64,000 bases of DNA, from the NCBI RefSeq assembly GCF_003369915.1, contig NC_046674.1, forward strand, positions 12,276,001 through 12,340,000, written 5' to 3'. This DNA is from Drosophila miranda (taxonomy: Eukaryota > Arthropoda > Insecta > Diptera > Drosophilidae). Numbering within the stretch: position 1 is the stretch's first letter; the number at the start of each line of letters is the position of its first letter. The position numbers were made by a program, and so were the translations under genes. The notes beneath the pieces were generated by a model. It was not told the DNA's origin and did no database searches. It saw nothing but the letters and a program-made list of their open reading frames with translations. Positions 34,601-47,409 of the stretch are shown piece by piece.

Positions 34601-37600
34601 TGATTTCTTGTGGCTCTGTTGTGGCTTCATCTGCATCTTGATGGATCTGCATCTCTTCCACTGGCTCGGGCTCTTGGTCTGCCTCTGCGTCTGCCTCTGG
34701 TTCTGGCTCTTTCTCTTCCACATTCTCCTCCTCCTTCTCAGCCTCGATCGCAATCTCTGGCTGTACCTGTGCCTGTGGCTTTTGGTCTTGATCTTGATTT
34801 AATTGATTGGCTTCATTTAAATCATCTTCGCCACTTGTCGGCTTGATGTCGGCGCTTTGTTCTGGTTGATCGATTTCAGTCTCCGTCTCCGTCTCCGTCT
34901 CTGGCTCCATCTCTGCCAATGGCTTTGGCTCTGGCTCCTCCTCTGGTTGCTGCTCTGGTTCTGGTTCAGCTTCTGTTGCTGGCTCCATTTCTGCGGCTTC
35001 GGTTTGTGTCTCTGGCTTCTCCACCTCTTCCTCCTCCTCCTCAGGCTGTTCCTTTTCCGCTTCGTTTTGGCTTTCACTCTCTGGTTCCACCTTTGCCGGC
35101 ACTTCGATCTTCAGCGCTTCTGTTGGCTCCTCCTTCTCCTGCTGATCGTCCATCTGCTTGGGTGGGACCTCATCATTAGGCACTGCCGTGGTGTCTGGCG
35201 TCTCCATCTCATGATCCCCCGAAGCTTGATCATCCTCCTCCTCCTCCTCCTCTTCAGGTACCTCTTCTTCTGTCACCTTCGTCACACTTTCAATTTCTGC
35301 TCCGCTAGCTACAGCTCCATTCACGGGTATCAATTCCTCGTCAGCCACTGTCTGGACTGACTCCTGGTCGTCTTCATCCTGCAGCAGCGTCTGGGTCTGG
35401 GTCTGGGTCTGGGTCTGTGTCTGCGTCTGTGGCTGAGTGGTTGCCTCCGCATCAGTCTCGCTCTCGGCCTCAATGGGCACCACCTCATCAACATCATGAT
35501 GGTCTACTGTCTGTGGTTGCGACTCCACCTCTTTGTCAGCCTCCATCTCCGCCTCCTCGACGGGCGTTTCGTAATCGAATTTCATGGTATCGTCGACGGG
35601 CGATGAGGCAATCTCTTCAGCCCCCGAGGCCTCCACAGCATCCTCGTCGGCTTTAATGGGTTCGGGTGCGGGTGCTGATGCCTCGTATTGGTGTTCGGGC
35701 TGTTCTCCCACCAGATCGGGCCTGCTTTCGTGCTCCTCTGTATACTCCTCATCGATCTTGTAGGGATAGTCCTCGGTGGGGCCGCCTTCCGTCTCCTGCT
35801 CCACACCGACGCCATTCTCGGTGGGCACATCGGCGGGTGTCAGCAGCTGTTGGACTCCAGTTGTCGCACCATCTTCAGCTGTGCCATGCGATGCTGCCGC
35901 AGCAGCAGCAGCAGCTTCTTGCTGTTCCTTTTCCGCATCCTGCTGCTCCTGCTGCTGGGTGAGCTCTGTCTCCTCGTGGGCCATGTCTATGGCCTCCAGC
36001 TTTTCGCCATTGTCCAGCTCGGAGATCTCTGGCCTCAGTTTGGCGGCCTCGCCATCGTCTTCCTCCAGGGTCTGCTCCTCCACGCTGGCTGGCAGCTCAT
36101 CCTCCAGCAAGATTGGAGCAGCAGTTGTGGTCGTTGTGGTGGTGGGTGCCGGAGTTGTCGTTGTGGTAGTAGTGGTTCTCCTGGTTGTGGGCTCTGGGGT
36201 GGTGGTTGTGGAAGTTGTTGTGGATGTCACCTTCTCCACCTTCTCCACCTTCTCGACGGGCTTCTCTTCCGCTTCATCATCGGCGGCTGGGGCCAGGCAG
36301 AGACCGCCGACCATCTTGGCGGGAGCCGTGCACTGGCAGCGTCCGAACAGATTGGGGATCAGGAAGTCGCAGTGGGTGCGAGTGTCGAACATTTGGCAGT
36401 GGGCGTGGCTGTAGCAGACGGCGCCGGGGTGGGCAGCTGCACGAAGAAGAAGAAGAAGAAAAATTCTCATGAGATTTTTGCATTTTCCGCTTCAAGATCT
36501 AATTTCTTTATTCTTTATTCTTTATAGATGTGTTATTAAGCTAACCGTAAACCGTAAACCGAACTCCGCCAGGCCAAGCACCAAATGCATATTAAAAACT
36601 CATCATCATCATCATGAGCAGCAACACCCCAACAACAGCAGTTGCAACTAGCAAGAACGTTGCAGCAGAATCAGTGCAACATCTAAGAGTATGTGCATAC
36701 ACATACGAGTATGTTGCAGGCACTGCACTGCACTGGCACTGGCCCACAGGCATTAGACCACCTTCGACAGGCCTAATAACCGTCAATAAAGTCAACTGCA
36801 ACTGCATCAGCCTCGACTCAACGCATGCGTTCCTCTCAAAAGAGAGGAACGAACGTACGAACGAACGAGCGAGCGAACGATGGTGACGTCGCCCATTCCC
36901 ATTACCGTTCCTCATCAGCATTCCACTCGCCTGCCTGCTTGCCTGCCTGCCACCTGCCACCTGCGTGTCTGCCAGTGTCCCCCACTGGAATCTCAGAGCT
37001 CTCTGACTCTGACCCACTTTCCGGACTAGCTACAGCCTAAGCCAAAGCCACAGCCAGAGCCAGAGCCAGAGCCACAGCCGCTGCCTCAACTTGTTTTCAC
37101 TTGTTTCGTTTTTGGTGTGGCAGGCAACTGTGCAACTTGCAACCTGGCGACATGCCATTTACCATTCAACCATGGCCACAGAGCAGCCAAAGACAGCCAC
37201 TGAAGCAGGCAGCAGGCAGCGGGCAGCAGCCACCTGCAGTTGCCCTTAGGGCAGTGTCTGGTCTGCCGTTTCCCCCCAACGATTCACACAGAGATTGGCC
37301 GGAGTTTGGCTAGAGTTTTGGCCAGGAATGGGAGATCATAACTCTGTGTGTGTTTTTTTTGCCCTTTCGATCAACCCTCGAGAAAATCCTCATCTGCCGA
37401 GGGAATTTCATTTGGGGAATCTTTTCCATTTCGGGCTCCAAATCCAAGCTGAAGTCAAACGTTTTGTCGGCATTTCACCAAAGGCTTTTACTGGCCTGGC
37501 TTTTAGCCGGCATTTTGGCATTTGGCATTGGCCATTGGGGAACCGGTTAAGAGTTAAAGCCGAAGCCGAAGCTGAAGCTGAAGCTAAAGCACATAAAAGG

Positions 37601-40600
37601 CATACGGCAAACGTGGCGTATACTTAACGAATGCACCGCCACTGACACTGACACTGACTTTGACTCCTTCTCCCTCTCCCTCTCCCCTCTCCTTCTCCTG
37701 CTCTGACTCCGACTCTGGCTGCGGCTGCGCTGTGGCTGCGGCGACTCCAACTTTTGCCATTCCAAATGCGAGTAGCTCAAACGTGTCTCGCTAGAGTTTG
37801 ACACCAATATGGCATCCACATCCACATCCACATCCACAACCACGCAGAGCAAAGACCAGGAAGAGAGGGGCCATCTCTCTCTATCTCTTTCTCTATGGCC
37901 ATAGATGGACCCAAATGTTTGACTTCATCTTTCACTTTTATATAACAGAAGAAGGAACAGCAGAAGCAGGAGACCATGGGACCATCCTCTCTGCTTTGAC
38001 CAAAAACGATGATCGATGTGCCACTCCCCCTACTCTGAGGCTGCCCCCAGAGGGTGCATGTTGCTGCTGTTCCTTCTGTTGCTGTTGTTGCTGCTGTGAC
38101 AGGTTGCATGCGAATTGCTGCACGACTGCCATCTGCAACAAAAACCTAACCCACTTCGATTACTCTTCTAGTCGCTCTGCTCTGTTGGAGCACTGCTCTG
38201 GCTGCCACCGCGTGTGAAAATTGCCGGGGCCTCTGGCGGGGGGGGCTCTGCTGGAGATCTGCTGGAGGAGCAGCCAGCATCATAAACCATAATTCCCATC
38301 AAAATCAGCATAAATTATATTGAAGCTTCCATGTGGCTCGATTTGTCGCTGCCGGTGGCCGGAATTGCAAATCTGTGTCAACTGCCAGGCCCCGCTGAAT
38401 GGCTGGCACGCACAGATACAAAGACAGATGCAGATACAGACACTTGTATCTGTGTCTGCGCACAGCAGTGCATGCTGCGGCATTCCTGCGGCTTTAATAA
38501 GTCTATTTATGCCGCCAACTTTCATTAGTCCCGCCAATTGTAGCCGCGACAATATCACGAAAGAGTCGTATCTCCACCAAATATGAGCCACACAAATCTG
38601 TAGAGGATTCTTTGTTTTGTTTTTGTTTTGGTTTTTTGTTGTAATTAATTGAGGCAATTTGCATGAAATGAAAATGCTACCTGGCGCGTTTTCCTGCCAT
38701 TATGAGTTTTCTTATTGTTTGCGGAAGTGCCTGGCCGAAAAGTTAAAGTGCTGCCCCACCAGCTGTGGTGGTGCCACTGCCCACTGCCACTGCCACTGCC
38801 ACTGCTGTGGTGGTGTTCCACATAATTTGCATGCAATTTGGCATTTGGCGCAATTTAGTTTCAAATGGCCATTCATTCTGGCCATTTCTGTTTCTTCTTG
38901 GCCGCAAATTAACACAGTTTGAGGCTTTTTGACGGACTCTTTTGTGGGTCATGCGAAATGAAATGGAGTTAATTTTTTTCTTCTCTTTTTTCGGTAGAAG
39001 GTGTCGCAAGGGAAAGTATTTTTCCGCATTTGGGTTTAGCAGAGGATGGATGGATAGATGGATGGATGGATGGCTCTGCAGAAAGTGAGTGCGGTTAATG
39101 GGAGAGTGACAATGTGTTTTTTGCTTTTCTCTCTTATATAATGAGAGAGTCTAATGGTTTCCCACAGAGAGCCAGAGATAATCTTTACTTATCCCCCCCC
39201 TCCCCCGGCACCAAAGAAAACTAACCAAACTACTGATCTTTGGATCACTTTTTACTGCAAGTTTGTTTGCATGAAACTGAGATCTCGATCTCTCGCCTGA
39301 CAGTTTGCCTCTGGCTCTCCAGCATCTGCAGCATCTCCATCTCCATCTCCATCTGCAACTGGAGGCATCTTCTGTCTGTCTGTTCATTATCTGCTGGATG
39401 CATATACTGGATATACATACTCTTACCAGCACTCGTACGTGGCATACTTTTTCCCCCTGAGCTCTCTTTCAAACGAGCACGCCAACGGGCTGATGGGATC
39501 GTGGGGTGGTGGGGTGGTGGGGCTGTGGGGAGTATGGCCGTGGCCTGCCCCGAGGGGAGACCATGGAGTTTGTCATACGAGGGAGCTCATAAAGATCGCT
39601 TTGCTCTGGAAGGAGGAAATGTTCTTATTGTTCTTTCTGCCTCGTTAAAAAGGCCACAAAACAAAAAACTAACACAAAAAAAAACAAAGCAGGAAAGAAG
39701 CCCGGGCCAATCCCGGTATGGGGCGCCTCGACTTCGATGGGTTAAGGTGCATGGGAAACTGGAACAAGTGGCAGTTTGCTAACCGAATGCCACCGAATGG
39801 GGCAGAGGGGCTGCGGTAGCGTCGGAGTCGCAGTCGGAGACTCAGAGACAGAGACAGCCAGCGAAAGCCTGACAAGCTCACAAAATCTGGCACACCACTT
39901 GCTTCACTTGACCCAAGAGAAAGACAGACAGAGAGAGAGAGGTAGAGAGAGAGAGAGAGAGCGAGATGGAGATGGGATAAAGTGAATGGTCGGAGGCCGT
40001 GCCCATTGCCAAATGTGTGCAACATTTTTGTCAACTGCAACCAAAGTTGTGTCTCCAGCTTTGGGCTGCTCCTCCTGGTTTCTGTCTGTCTCTGTCTCAG
40101 TCTGTTTTTCTTTCCCTGTCCCTGTCTCTTTCTCTCTCTGAGAACTAATTGGACTTTTTCTTGGACTTTCTTTTGCATCATTGCATTGGATTGGCGCTTA
40201 ATCAGTGCAATTTAATTACATTTAAAACCAGCAGCCGCCAGTCGAGGCAATTAGGCATGTAAAGTAGCGACAGAGAGCGAGCGAGAGAGATGGTACACTG
40301 AGAAGAGACACACAGAAATAGAGGGAGAAGGAGAAACAGAAAGAGAGAGAGAAAGATAGAGACAGAGATATGCCAGATACAAATCAGAAGCAGAGGCTGC
40401 AACAGGAGACACAGAGCTCGCTCTGTGGCAAATGCCAAGGATAGGATTTTCCTTTGGTGAAAGGTTCATTCATTTCATTCCGCTGCCATTGTGTTTTTTC
40501 TAACTATTTTTTTTTTTTTTTTTTTTGGTGAAAGTATCTCATAAATGAATGCCTGCTGCCCAACTGCCTGCCTGCCACTAGCTGCACTTGCCACAGTAGT

Positions 40601-43600
40601 CGCTTGCAGCACCTGACTTTGACCACACGCTTCTTGTCATTAAAATTACTTTTAATTAAATATGAAGCTCACTCTCGGCCAGATGTCGCGGCACGCCCCC
40701 CTTTCGGATATATAGAATTCCATGGCTATATAATTAAGTCAGAAGAGGAGAAAGAGGGGAGGCGAGGAGAAGGAGAAGACGGAGTTGCTGCCACAGCAGC
40801 AACAGTTGCAACAGCAGCAACAACAGGTGAATGGCAATGACACGAACTGTAGAAGTTGCACCATGTCCATGATCGTGCCTATTTGGTCTCCTTTGATCGT
40901 GTTCCTGTTTCTGGTCTCTGGTCTCTCTCGCTCTCTCTCTCGCTCTGCTAAGGAGCAGTACAAAACAAATGCTGATCAAGGAGGGAGGGCTCCCTCTGCC
41001 ATATGGCCTCCTCTCGATTCTTGATTCTCGATTCTCGATTCTCGATTCTAGTCAACATTCATTCTAATCAGATTAACGCCACTTGGCGCCAATGTGCCAA
41101 AAGGATGTGGAATTCTCAAGCTAGATGCCGATCTAATAGGGCTACAGGGCTGGAGACCCACGGAAACAGTGAATGCAATGGGAACGCTTTGAAAATGTAT
41201 CAGTGATCACTGTGATAGTTGTCGCATTTGTGCTTCTCCAGGGAACTGAGGACCTATTTATAATAGCGATTGAAACCAAAACAGAACTGAGTTCTGCTTG
41301 AAATCTGTGTATACTTTTCAGAGCACTACTGGAAACCAATTAAAAATAGTTCCTCTTCTAAAGATGGTTTATTGAAAAGTTACAGAATGGGATCAAGAGT
41401 TCAGATCTCTATCGATCATTATTTATGGAATGGTATGGCTTCGGTGTGTAGAAGATTCACGCAAAGCCCCATAGACTTTCCCCAGTAACTTTTGTGATTC
41501 ATCTGTGCCCAGAATGATTCAACCAAAGGCCATTTGCGTCATATGCGTCACTGCCTCTTAGCCAGCCCTCAGATCAGTTGCAGTATCCGTATCCACAGAT
41601 GAAGCCTCGAAGTATCTCGAAATGTATCTTTCACACATCTCGCCATAGCAAACACCAGGCACACACACACACACACCATGAATGGAGAGAAAGAGATCGA
41701 AGATGTGGAGAGTCAAACATTTACATTTTACATTTGAGGTTCTGCTGCTGCAGTGTGTGGCCGTGGCGGCGATTTCTAGCCAGGTTGTTAGCCAGTTCTT
41801 GGAAAATTAACCAATTATGCGTATAATTAGTGACACGATTGTCTGGTTAGAGTATCTCTGAGATACTATGGAGGCTGTGGGGCCATTTTCATTGCTCTTT
41901 CGTTATTGCATCGCCTATTGTTATGGCCATGTTAATTGCCTGTGTCAAGTGGCAGAAAAGTGCGGCTCTGAGGCTCTGAGGCTCTGAGGCTGTGCGGCAG
42001 TGCGGCTGAAGAAAGGAAAACTCTGCGCTAACGAACAAACTCTGCAAACAGGAAATGTTGCTGCTGGCACAAGGGTGGCTCAGTAGATGCCACATTGCGT
42101 GACATTCCAAACGAAGAGAGATAGAAAAATGATAAGCAATCAAAGAGATGATTCTTTTGTGATTAGCCTGCATCGCATCTGCGGCCAGAGCTGCGTTCGT
42201 TTATTGCAACAAAACAAAACAACAAACAACAAACACCGAAACGAACAGGTAATGATATTATTAAGAGTTAATTTTTAATGTTGCAACATCGTGTGGTGTG
42301 GTGTGGAGTGCAGTGGAGTGGAGTGTGGACTACTCCAGGCTCCCCGCTACCGCGCCCCCCGTTAGGGCCACAAGAGTTGCTGGCCAACGGTCGCCTGATA
42401 CTTACGTCCCAGACAGGTGTGCTTGCGGAACTGCAAGAATCCCTCGACGCAGCGGCATGCCCCATCCAGGCAGCTGCTGTTGGCCACCTTCATCGAGCAC
42501 TGCTCGCTCAGCTGGCAGTCGCCGCCTAAGAGTTGGGCTGTGGAAACGAGACAGAGACAGAGAAACAGAGTCAGAGTCAGTGTCAGAGAAATGCATCCAA
42601 GAGATACGACAGAGTGAGAGTCGAGTTGTGTTAACGGTTCTTGGGATGGACAAACATATGGACAGTCCCCTCCCTCCTCATCGTCCACCCCATTGTTTGC
42701 CCACAAACAGGCAAACATTCTTTAGTCCAATGTTTGCCCATGTCCCCATGCGACCGCTCCCACTCCCGCTCCCACTATACTCTTTGGAGCCCAGTGTTTT
42801 GGGGCCATTCAAAGATTGACATTGCCTACTTACATGACAAACAGCGCTTGGAATTCAGTTGAACGAAATATGGCGCACACTCGCAGTAGCCCAGGGCCGA
42901 GCAGCTGGAGCCCTTGATGAAATCTGTACAGTCCATATCATGCTGGCACTTGTCTCCGAGCTCCAGGGCCTCACTCCTGTGCAGCACTGTGAAGATGATG
43001 AGCAGCTGCAAAAGGAGGAAGAACAAAGATTTCGGGGATTAATAAAAGGGAAGAATATTGAGTGCATGAAATGTGGCAGATCAATCGAAATCGATAGAAA
43101 TACCCCACCGAAAGGTTAACTGAATGTGACAGGTAGTTTTCATCGATAATTCCAAGAGAATCTATAAGTTTGGCAGAGCTTCCACAGATTTCTTCTGTCT
43201 ATACACCTAGTATTCCAGTTTATTTTGCGGCACTTCCAAAGGCCCTTCTTTATTATCCAATTTAAAGTGAATAAATCCCGTATTCAATTAGCCTGGCATA
43301 AGCTATGATTAAGTAATGCAGAAAGACCCTAACTTAACAGAAATGAGCCAACAAATTGGCCAACAACATGGATCTTGGCCACAACTCTTGTCAGAGATTC
43401 TCCGTCCATCACCATTAAGCAAAAAAAAAAATAAATAAATAAAAAACAAATTGCTCGGATGCACGGAATATTCGTAGCCGACAAAAGCCACAAAAAACTG
43501 CTCTAATCGGCGGTAATCGGCGCAGTCGCTGAGGTCTATTTTATGAATGAAATACCGCATGGGTATACGAGTAAATGTATCTGGCAGATACATGTATATT

Positions 43601-43616
43601 CGTATCTTTTGGCTGC

Positions 43617-43653
<37 letters not shown>

Positions 43654-46600
43654 GCACAGACACAGTTACCGCAAGAGAGATACGTTATAGATGCTATAGC
43701 GATACGGAGTCGCAAGTTGTAAAACAAAATTAACAGTTGCCTGAACACCAAACACACGCCCCAGGGGCAGGGAGTAGAAACACTGTGGCAGAGGAATACT
43801 TGGGATCTATAATTAAACAAAAACAACAACAAAACCGAAACAAAAACCAAGGGAACCTACTATCCAAGGAAGGCGGAGAGCACTCCATACGCTTCGTGCT
43901 GCTGGATCTTTTCTTGTTTTTCTTTCCTATTTTGCAGTTAGAACGTGTGCTGTGCTGTGCTGTGCTGTGCTGTGCTGTGCTATGCTCTGCTGTTGGCTAA
44001 TAAATAAGCTGAAAAGCTGAATTTTGTGGCAGAAGAGAGTGCAATGTACTTTCTGCTCATCGCGAATGAGCGCCACACGCCATTAATTATGGCTCTGGGT
44101 CTTGGGCTCTGGGATCTGGCTCTTGGGCTCTTGGGCACTTGGGCTCTTGGGCTCTTGACTCTGGGGCATTACCTAACCGAAGCAGATACAGATACAGAGA
44201 TACACAAGAGTTGGGTAACTGGGTTTCGGTTTCGGGTTCTGTTCTTTTGCATACTAGAAACAACGGTACTCTCCTCCTACATGCCATCCCCTCCCTCTGT
44301 CGGCGCTCCACCGCCTCGGATTTTGTTAACGCATTAAATCCAATGATTACATAAAGTTTGCGTTGGGGGAATTTCCCTGGTCAGCCCCAGCCCCATCCCC
44401 AGCAGCTAATTGGTAAGAATTCTCCAATTTGGATGCCAATTCCACAGTCACGCAATCCGAGACGCCTCGGCCCCACCACTGCTCTTTCTCTCTCTCTGCA
44501 AAATTGTACAAGTTGAGACATTAAAAGCACAGTTACTCGTTGAATCATAGGCAGGAAGGGGGCAACTTTGTTGCCATCAGAAGAATCCTTTATCGCCATC
44601 GCTGATTGTGACAAATGAAGATGTGCATCGTATCCCATGATTCCTGGACAAGTAAGTACTTTCCGGGAATTACAATCATTACAGATGTGTACTCGTACTT
44701 GGAAATTCTTGGAACCAAAAGATATTCGAGATCTTTTACAGCGATTGAAATGAATATGAATTTGTTATCCAAATACCATTAATCCATCTTTAAACTCGTT
44801 CGCTGTTGCAGCAATTAACCATTTCTATAAATATTTGTAGTTCTCAGACAAAAGTGTTTTATTTTCTAGACTTTGAAGATCATTTTGCTGCTCGAATAAC
44901 ACACAGATTTACAGCACTCCAAGGTGCCAACGATTGTTAAAGAGCCATAAGAAAACACTCAATGGATCACTCATGAGATCAATAGCAAGAATACAAAACA
45001 AATGAGAGCCCCTCGATGTGGGTAAAAGTATCTCGGACTGAAACAGAAACAGAACCTGAATCCAAAGCCAATACGAATGAAATGGAACCGTTCAGAGATC
45101 TCGTCTCAGACTGAGACTGAGACTGAGACCGCGCGATCAGAACTGGCGGCATCAATAAAATGTCAATAAAGAATGAGAAGAAATTGTTTAATTACGCTTT
45201 CAAGAGGCTTTCGAGCACGAGATACTCGTAGAATGGGGAGAGAGGCCAATAGAGAATGTGCCCCATTAGATTGTGGTGTGGACTGTGGAGTGTGGAGTGT
45301 GTGTGCCTCTGTCTGTCTATTGACCCAATAAATAAAGGCCAAGTTACTTTCATTGCCAGCTTATTGTTTGGCCAGATTTGACAACCTTTTCGATGGGGCC
45401 AGAGGAGAGTCCACTCGAGTCCACTCGAAAAGGGGGGAATATGCAGAGATGTACAGAGATGCCTGGGGATGTACAGAAGAGGGTACAGATTCAGGCACAG
45501 GTACAGGCTAATAGCCGTCAGGCCGTGTCCACCCGGCCATTTGTAATGCTCCGCCTGGCCATTCATCTTCCATCTCTTGGCCAAATGTCTCGGCCTGACC
45601 GTGCAGATGGTCTTTAAAGCTGCCAAAACATCATTCATCAAGCGGCCGAAGAATGCATCTCTCCTCCGGATTCTCTGTTCTCTGTGGGTTCTCTCCGGTT
45701 CTCCGATTCTGTGTCTTGGCTTATTTATTTTTCTGTTTTTGGGTTTATGGCCAAGAATTTTTACAATACGCGGCTGTCGGTCTTCTGTGCTAATGAAGAC
45801 CCGTTGCCGTTGCAGTTGCAGTTGCATTCTGTTGCTGTTGCTGCTGCTGCTGTTGCTGCCCGTTCGGTCATTGTAATTTAGAATCGTAAAAGAACAGCAA
45901 GAACAGCAGCAGCAAAAAAAAAGTAAATAATTTTTCGTGTTTTACAAATTACTTTCGTACTTTTTTTTAATGATCGTCGGGCGCCAGACTGTCTGCTGAC
46001 CTTTGGCCGGGCCAAATGCAGGTGGAGCAGTCTCCAAGATGGAGGCCCAAGATGAATGCACTTGAGGGGCTTTGGGGCTGACCAGAACACAGATCCCAGA
46101 ACCCAGAACCCAGAACACAGAACATTGAAATGGATAAATTGTTTGTTGGCCGAAGACAGAGCGTGGTAAGCCCCCCAAGCCCTTGCTGGGATTACAGAGG
46201 CAAAGTTCTTCTGCTTTGAGAAGATATGAAAAAAACCCATCGGATTATCAGGAAAAGTTATGGAAAGAAAAAGAGAAACACACAAAGAGAGCCGCTCCAC
46301 AAAGGCCCTAAAACATTATAAATTCCATAAAATTTCCGCAACTTCCTTTCTTTTTGTTTCTTTCTTTCCCGCCGCTAATGAATCCATAAAAAGAGTCAAC
46401 CAATTCAATAGAAGCATCTATTTATAGGCAAACTAGTTCCCAGCGAGCGCGCACCGAATGGAAGGAAACACTCTCTACGAATAGTACACGTACCCATACC
46501 CATACCCCGACGCATACCCGTCCCCTTACCCATGCCCATAATAATGATTAAGTGTCGGGCAATGAAATTTTATGAACCAAATAATTCATTCACTCCGAGT

Positions 46601-47164
46601 TAATGCAGCGCCAGAGCAGAGCAAAAAGAAGAGAATAAACTCCCACCTTTTATTAGATTAATTTGCCCACATTACTCTCGGATTGAAGAAGTGAAGCGAA
46701 GAGACCCCCAACCGATGGTACATCATCAACATCATCATCATCATCATCCGCAGACGATGAAGAGCATCATCTGCTAGGCGGACTGCCTCCCTATCCATCT
46801 ATCAGCTACAATTTGACCCAATGGCCGACTTCACAGCTCTTTAAACAGAAAGAAAAGAACTCGCGCGCGGCCCACGATTAAAGTGCCAAAGCAGGCAGCA
46901 GGCAGCAGGCGGCAGCCCACACCAGAAAAGAAGAGTTGTGCCAAAAAAAAAATGATTGTAGAGAGCTGTTGCTGCTGCTGCTGCTGCTGCTGCTGATGCT
47001 GCCATTAACAATGGATCGACGGAGCAGTTGACAAACATTTATTTCGTATTTGTGGATGCTTTTGTGGAGCAATTTGAATTGGCAACGCCCTCAAAGGGGG
47101 TGCAAAATGGGAGTTGGGTTCACTTACCGCTAAGAGCCGCTTAACCGTAAAAGCGTTTCCATTG
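31629..47164 (-). CDS. ImpE1: ImpE1, ecdysone-inducible secreted protein with EB and LDL-receptor class A modules
   Basis: Six coding exons, 47164-47123, 43005-42834, 42537-42406, 36436-32388, 32320-31771 and 31699-31629, join in frame to 1671 aa. Exon 1 gives [14 protein letters not shown] and exon 2 continues [13 protein letters not shown], together making the signal peptide. Exons 2, 3 and the start of 4 each encode a cysteine-rich EB/EGF-like module (e.g. [13 protein letters not shown]). A mucin-like Thr run follows, then >1000 Glu/Gln/Thr/Pro-rich acidic residues, and another EB-like module ([12 protein letters not shown]). Four LDLa repeats with [18 protein letters not shown] calcium acidic motifs complete it. 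No membrane segment is seen; the chain ends RPMPLW. ImpE1 is induced by 20-hydroxyecdysone in imaginal discs during eversion, its product being apical or extracellular. Domain order, acidic core and the 66C neighbourhood support the name. Introns of 4.1 and 6.0 kb are notable. Confidence 0.85.
36437..42405 (-). other. ImpE1: 6-kb ImpE1 intron 3, rich in simple repeats
   Basis: Bounded by GTAAGT (minus, starting at 42405) and a CTTCTTCTTCGTGCAG acceptor ending at 36437. It contains ACGAACGA repeats (about 36845-36870), (CCACTG)n near 38775-38808, (GGAT)n near 39044-39072, long GA tracts at 39929-39965 and 40270-40360, a poly-T run near 40508-40526 and GATTCTC repeats near 41015-41048. No nested gene is convincing on either strand. 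Confidence 0.65.
39905..39966. repeat. GA-rich tract
   Basis: Imperfect (GA)n run inside ImpE1 intron 3, followed by a second GA-rich stretch at 40270-40375. It could bind GAGA factor or, if this arm is X-linked, MSL complex; neither is shown by sequence alone. Confidence 0.8.
43620..43651. repeat. (TG)n microsatellite
   Basis: Uninterrupted TG dinucleotide tract of about 15 units in ImpE1 intron 1. It should be polymorphic in populations. Confidence 0.9.
43945..43980. repeat. (GTGCT)n pentanucleotide array
   Basis: About seven tandem GTGCT units in ImpE1 intron 1. The same unit recurs four times at 4685-4702 in the Kazal-gene intron. Confidence 0.85.
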
Positions 47165-47169
47165 AGCAT

Positions 47170-47250
47170 TGCGATTGTTGCAGGTTGCTTTCTCGCCGCT
47201 GCCGATGCTGACGCGGACGCTGCTGTCGCAGTCGCAGTCGCAGTCGCTGT
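47170..47250 (-). other. ImpE1: In-frame upstream ATG and Ala/Thr repeat before the ImpE1 start
   Basis: An ATG at 47253-47248 (minus) is in frame with the ATG at 47164 and would add 28 residues starting [18 protein letters not shown], from a GCGACT/GCAGTCG repeat. Its Kozak context (ACA before ATG) is acceptable. Use of it would bury the signal peptide behind an Ala/Thr run, so I prefer the downstream ATG. Confidence 0.4.
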
Positions 47251-47380
47251 CATTGTGCCGCTTCTTGAAGCTCCCAGAGAAGCGCTGCTGCCTCGGGGAT
47301 CTGTTGCAGTTGCAGGCCAAAGAAGACTCTCTTTTTGTTTCTGTGTGTGGCTTTCCGTTGAGATCTGTTGAGGTTTTTAC

Positions 47381-47409
47381 TGGTACTCCTCGTTGCAGTC
47401 GTTAATATA
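47381..47409 (-). promoter_or_regulatory. ImpE1: Possible alternative TATA-type ImpE1 start
   Basis: The minus strand has TATATTAA at 47409-47402 and a CCAGTA initiator-like sequence 28 bp downstream (A at 47381), about 217 bp upstream of the 14-codon exon. It could be a proximal start, or a chance match within the 5' UTR or intron. The distal promoter at 50,114 is a much better match to consensus. Confidence 0.25.

Larger units (their letters stand above)
42834..47122 (-). other. ImpE1: ImpE1 intron 1 (43006-47122) and exon 2
   Basis: The 4.1-kb intron separates the 14-codon first coding exon from exon 2 (43005-42834). Its donor reads GCG|GTAAGTG and its acceptor CCTCCTTTTGCAG|CTG. It holds a (TG)n tract at about 43620-43651, a (GTGCT)n pentamer array near 43945-43980, a GAGACT repeat near 45108-45128, (CATCAT)n near 46725-46749 and a CTG run near 46969-46995. 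No nested gene is supported. Confidence 0.7.

Noticed and set aside
32778..35360. Long plus-strand Leu/Ser-rich open frames opposite ImpE1
   Set aside because: They are antisense images of the Glu/Gln/Thr codon runs of ImpE1 (GAG/CAG reversed to CTC/CTG); no start context, domains or splice logic.
42826..43026. ATG at 43026 as the start of the ImpE1 secreted protein
   Set aside because: That ATG lies inside the polypyrimidine tract of a strong acceptor ending at 43006; the joined 47.1-kb exon gives a better start.
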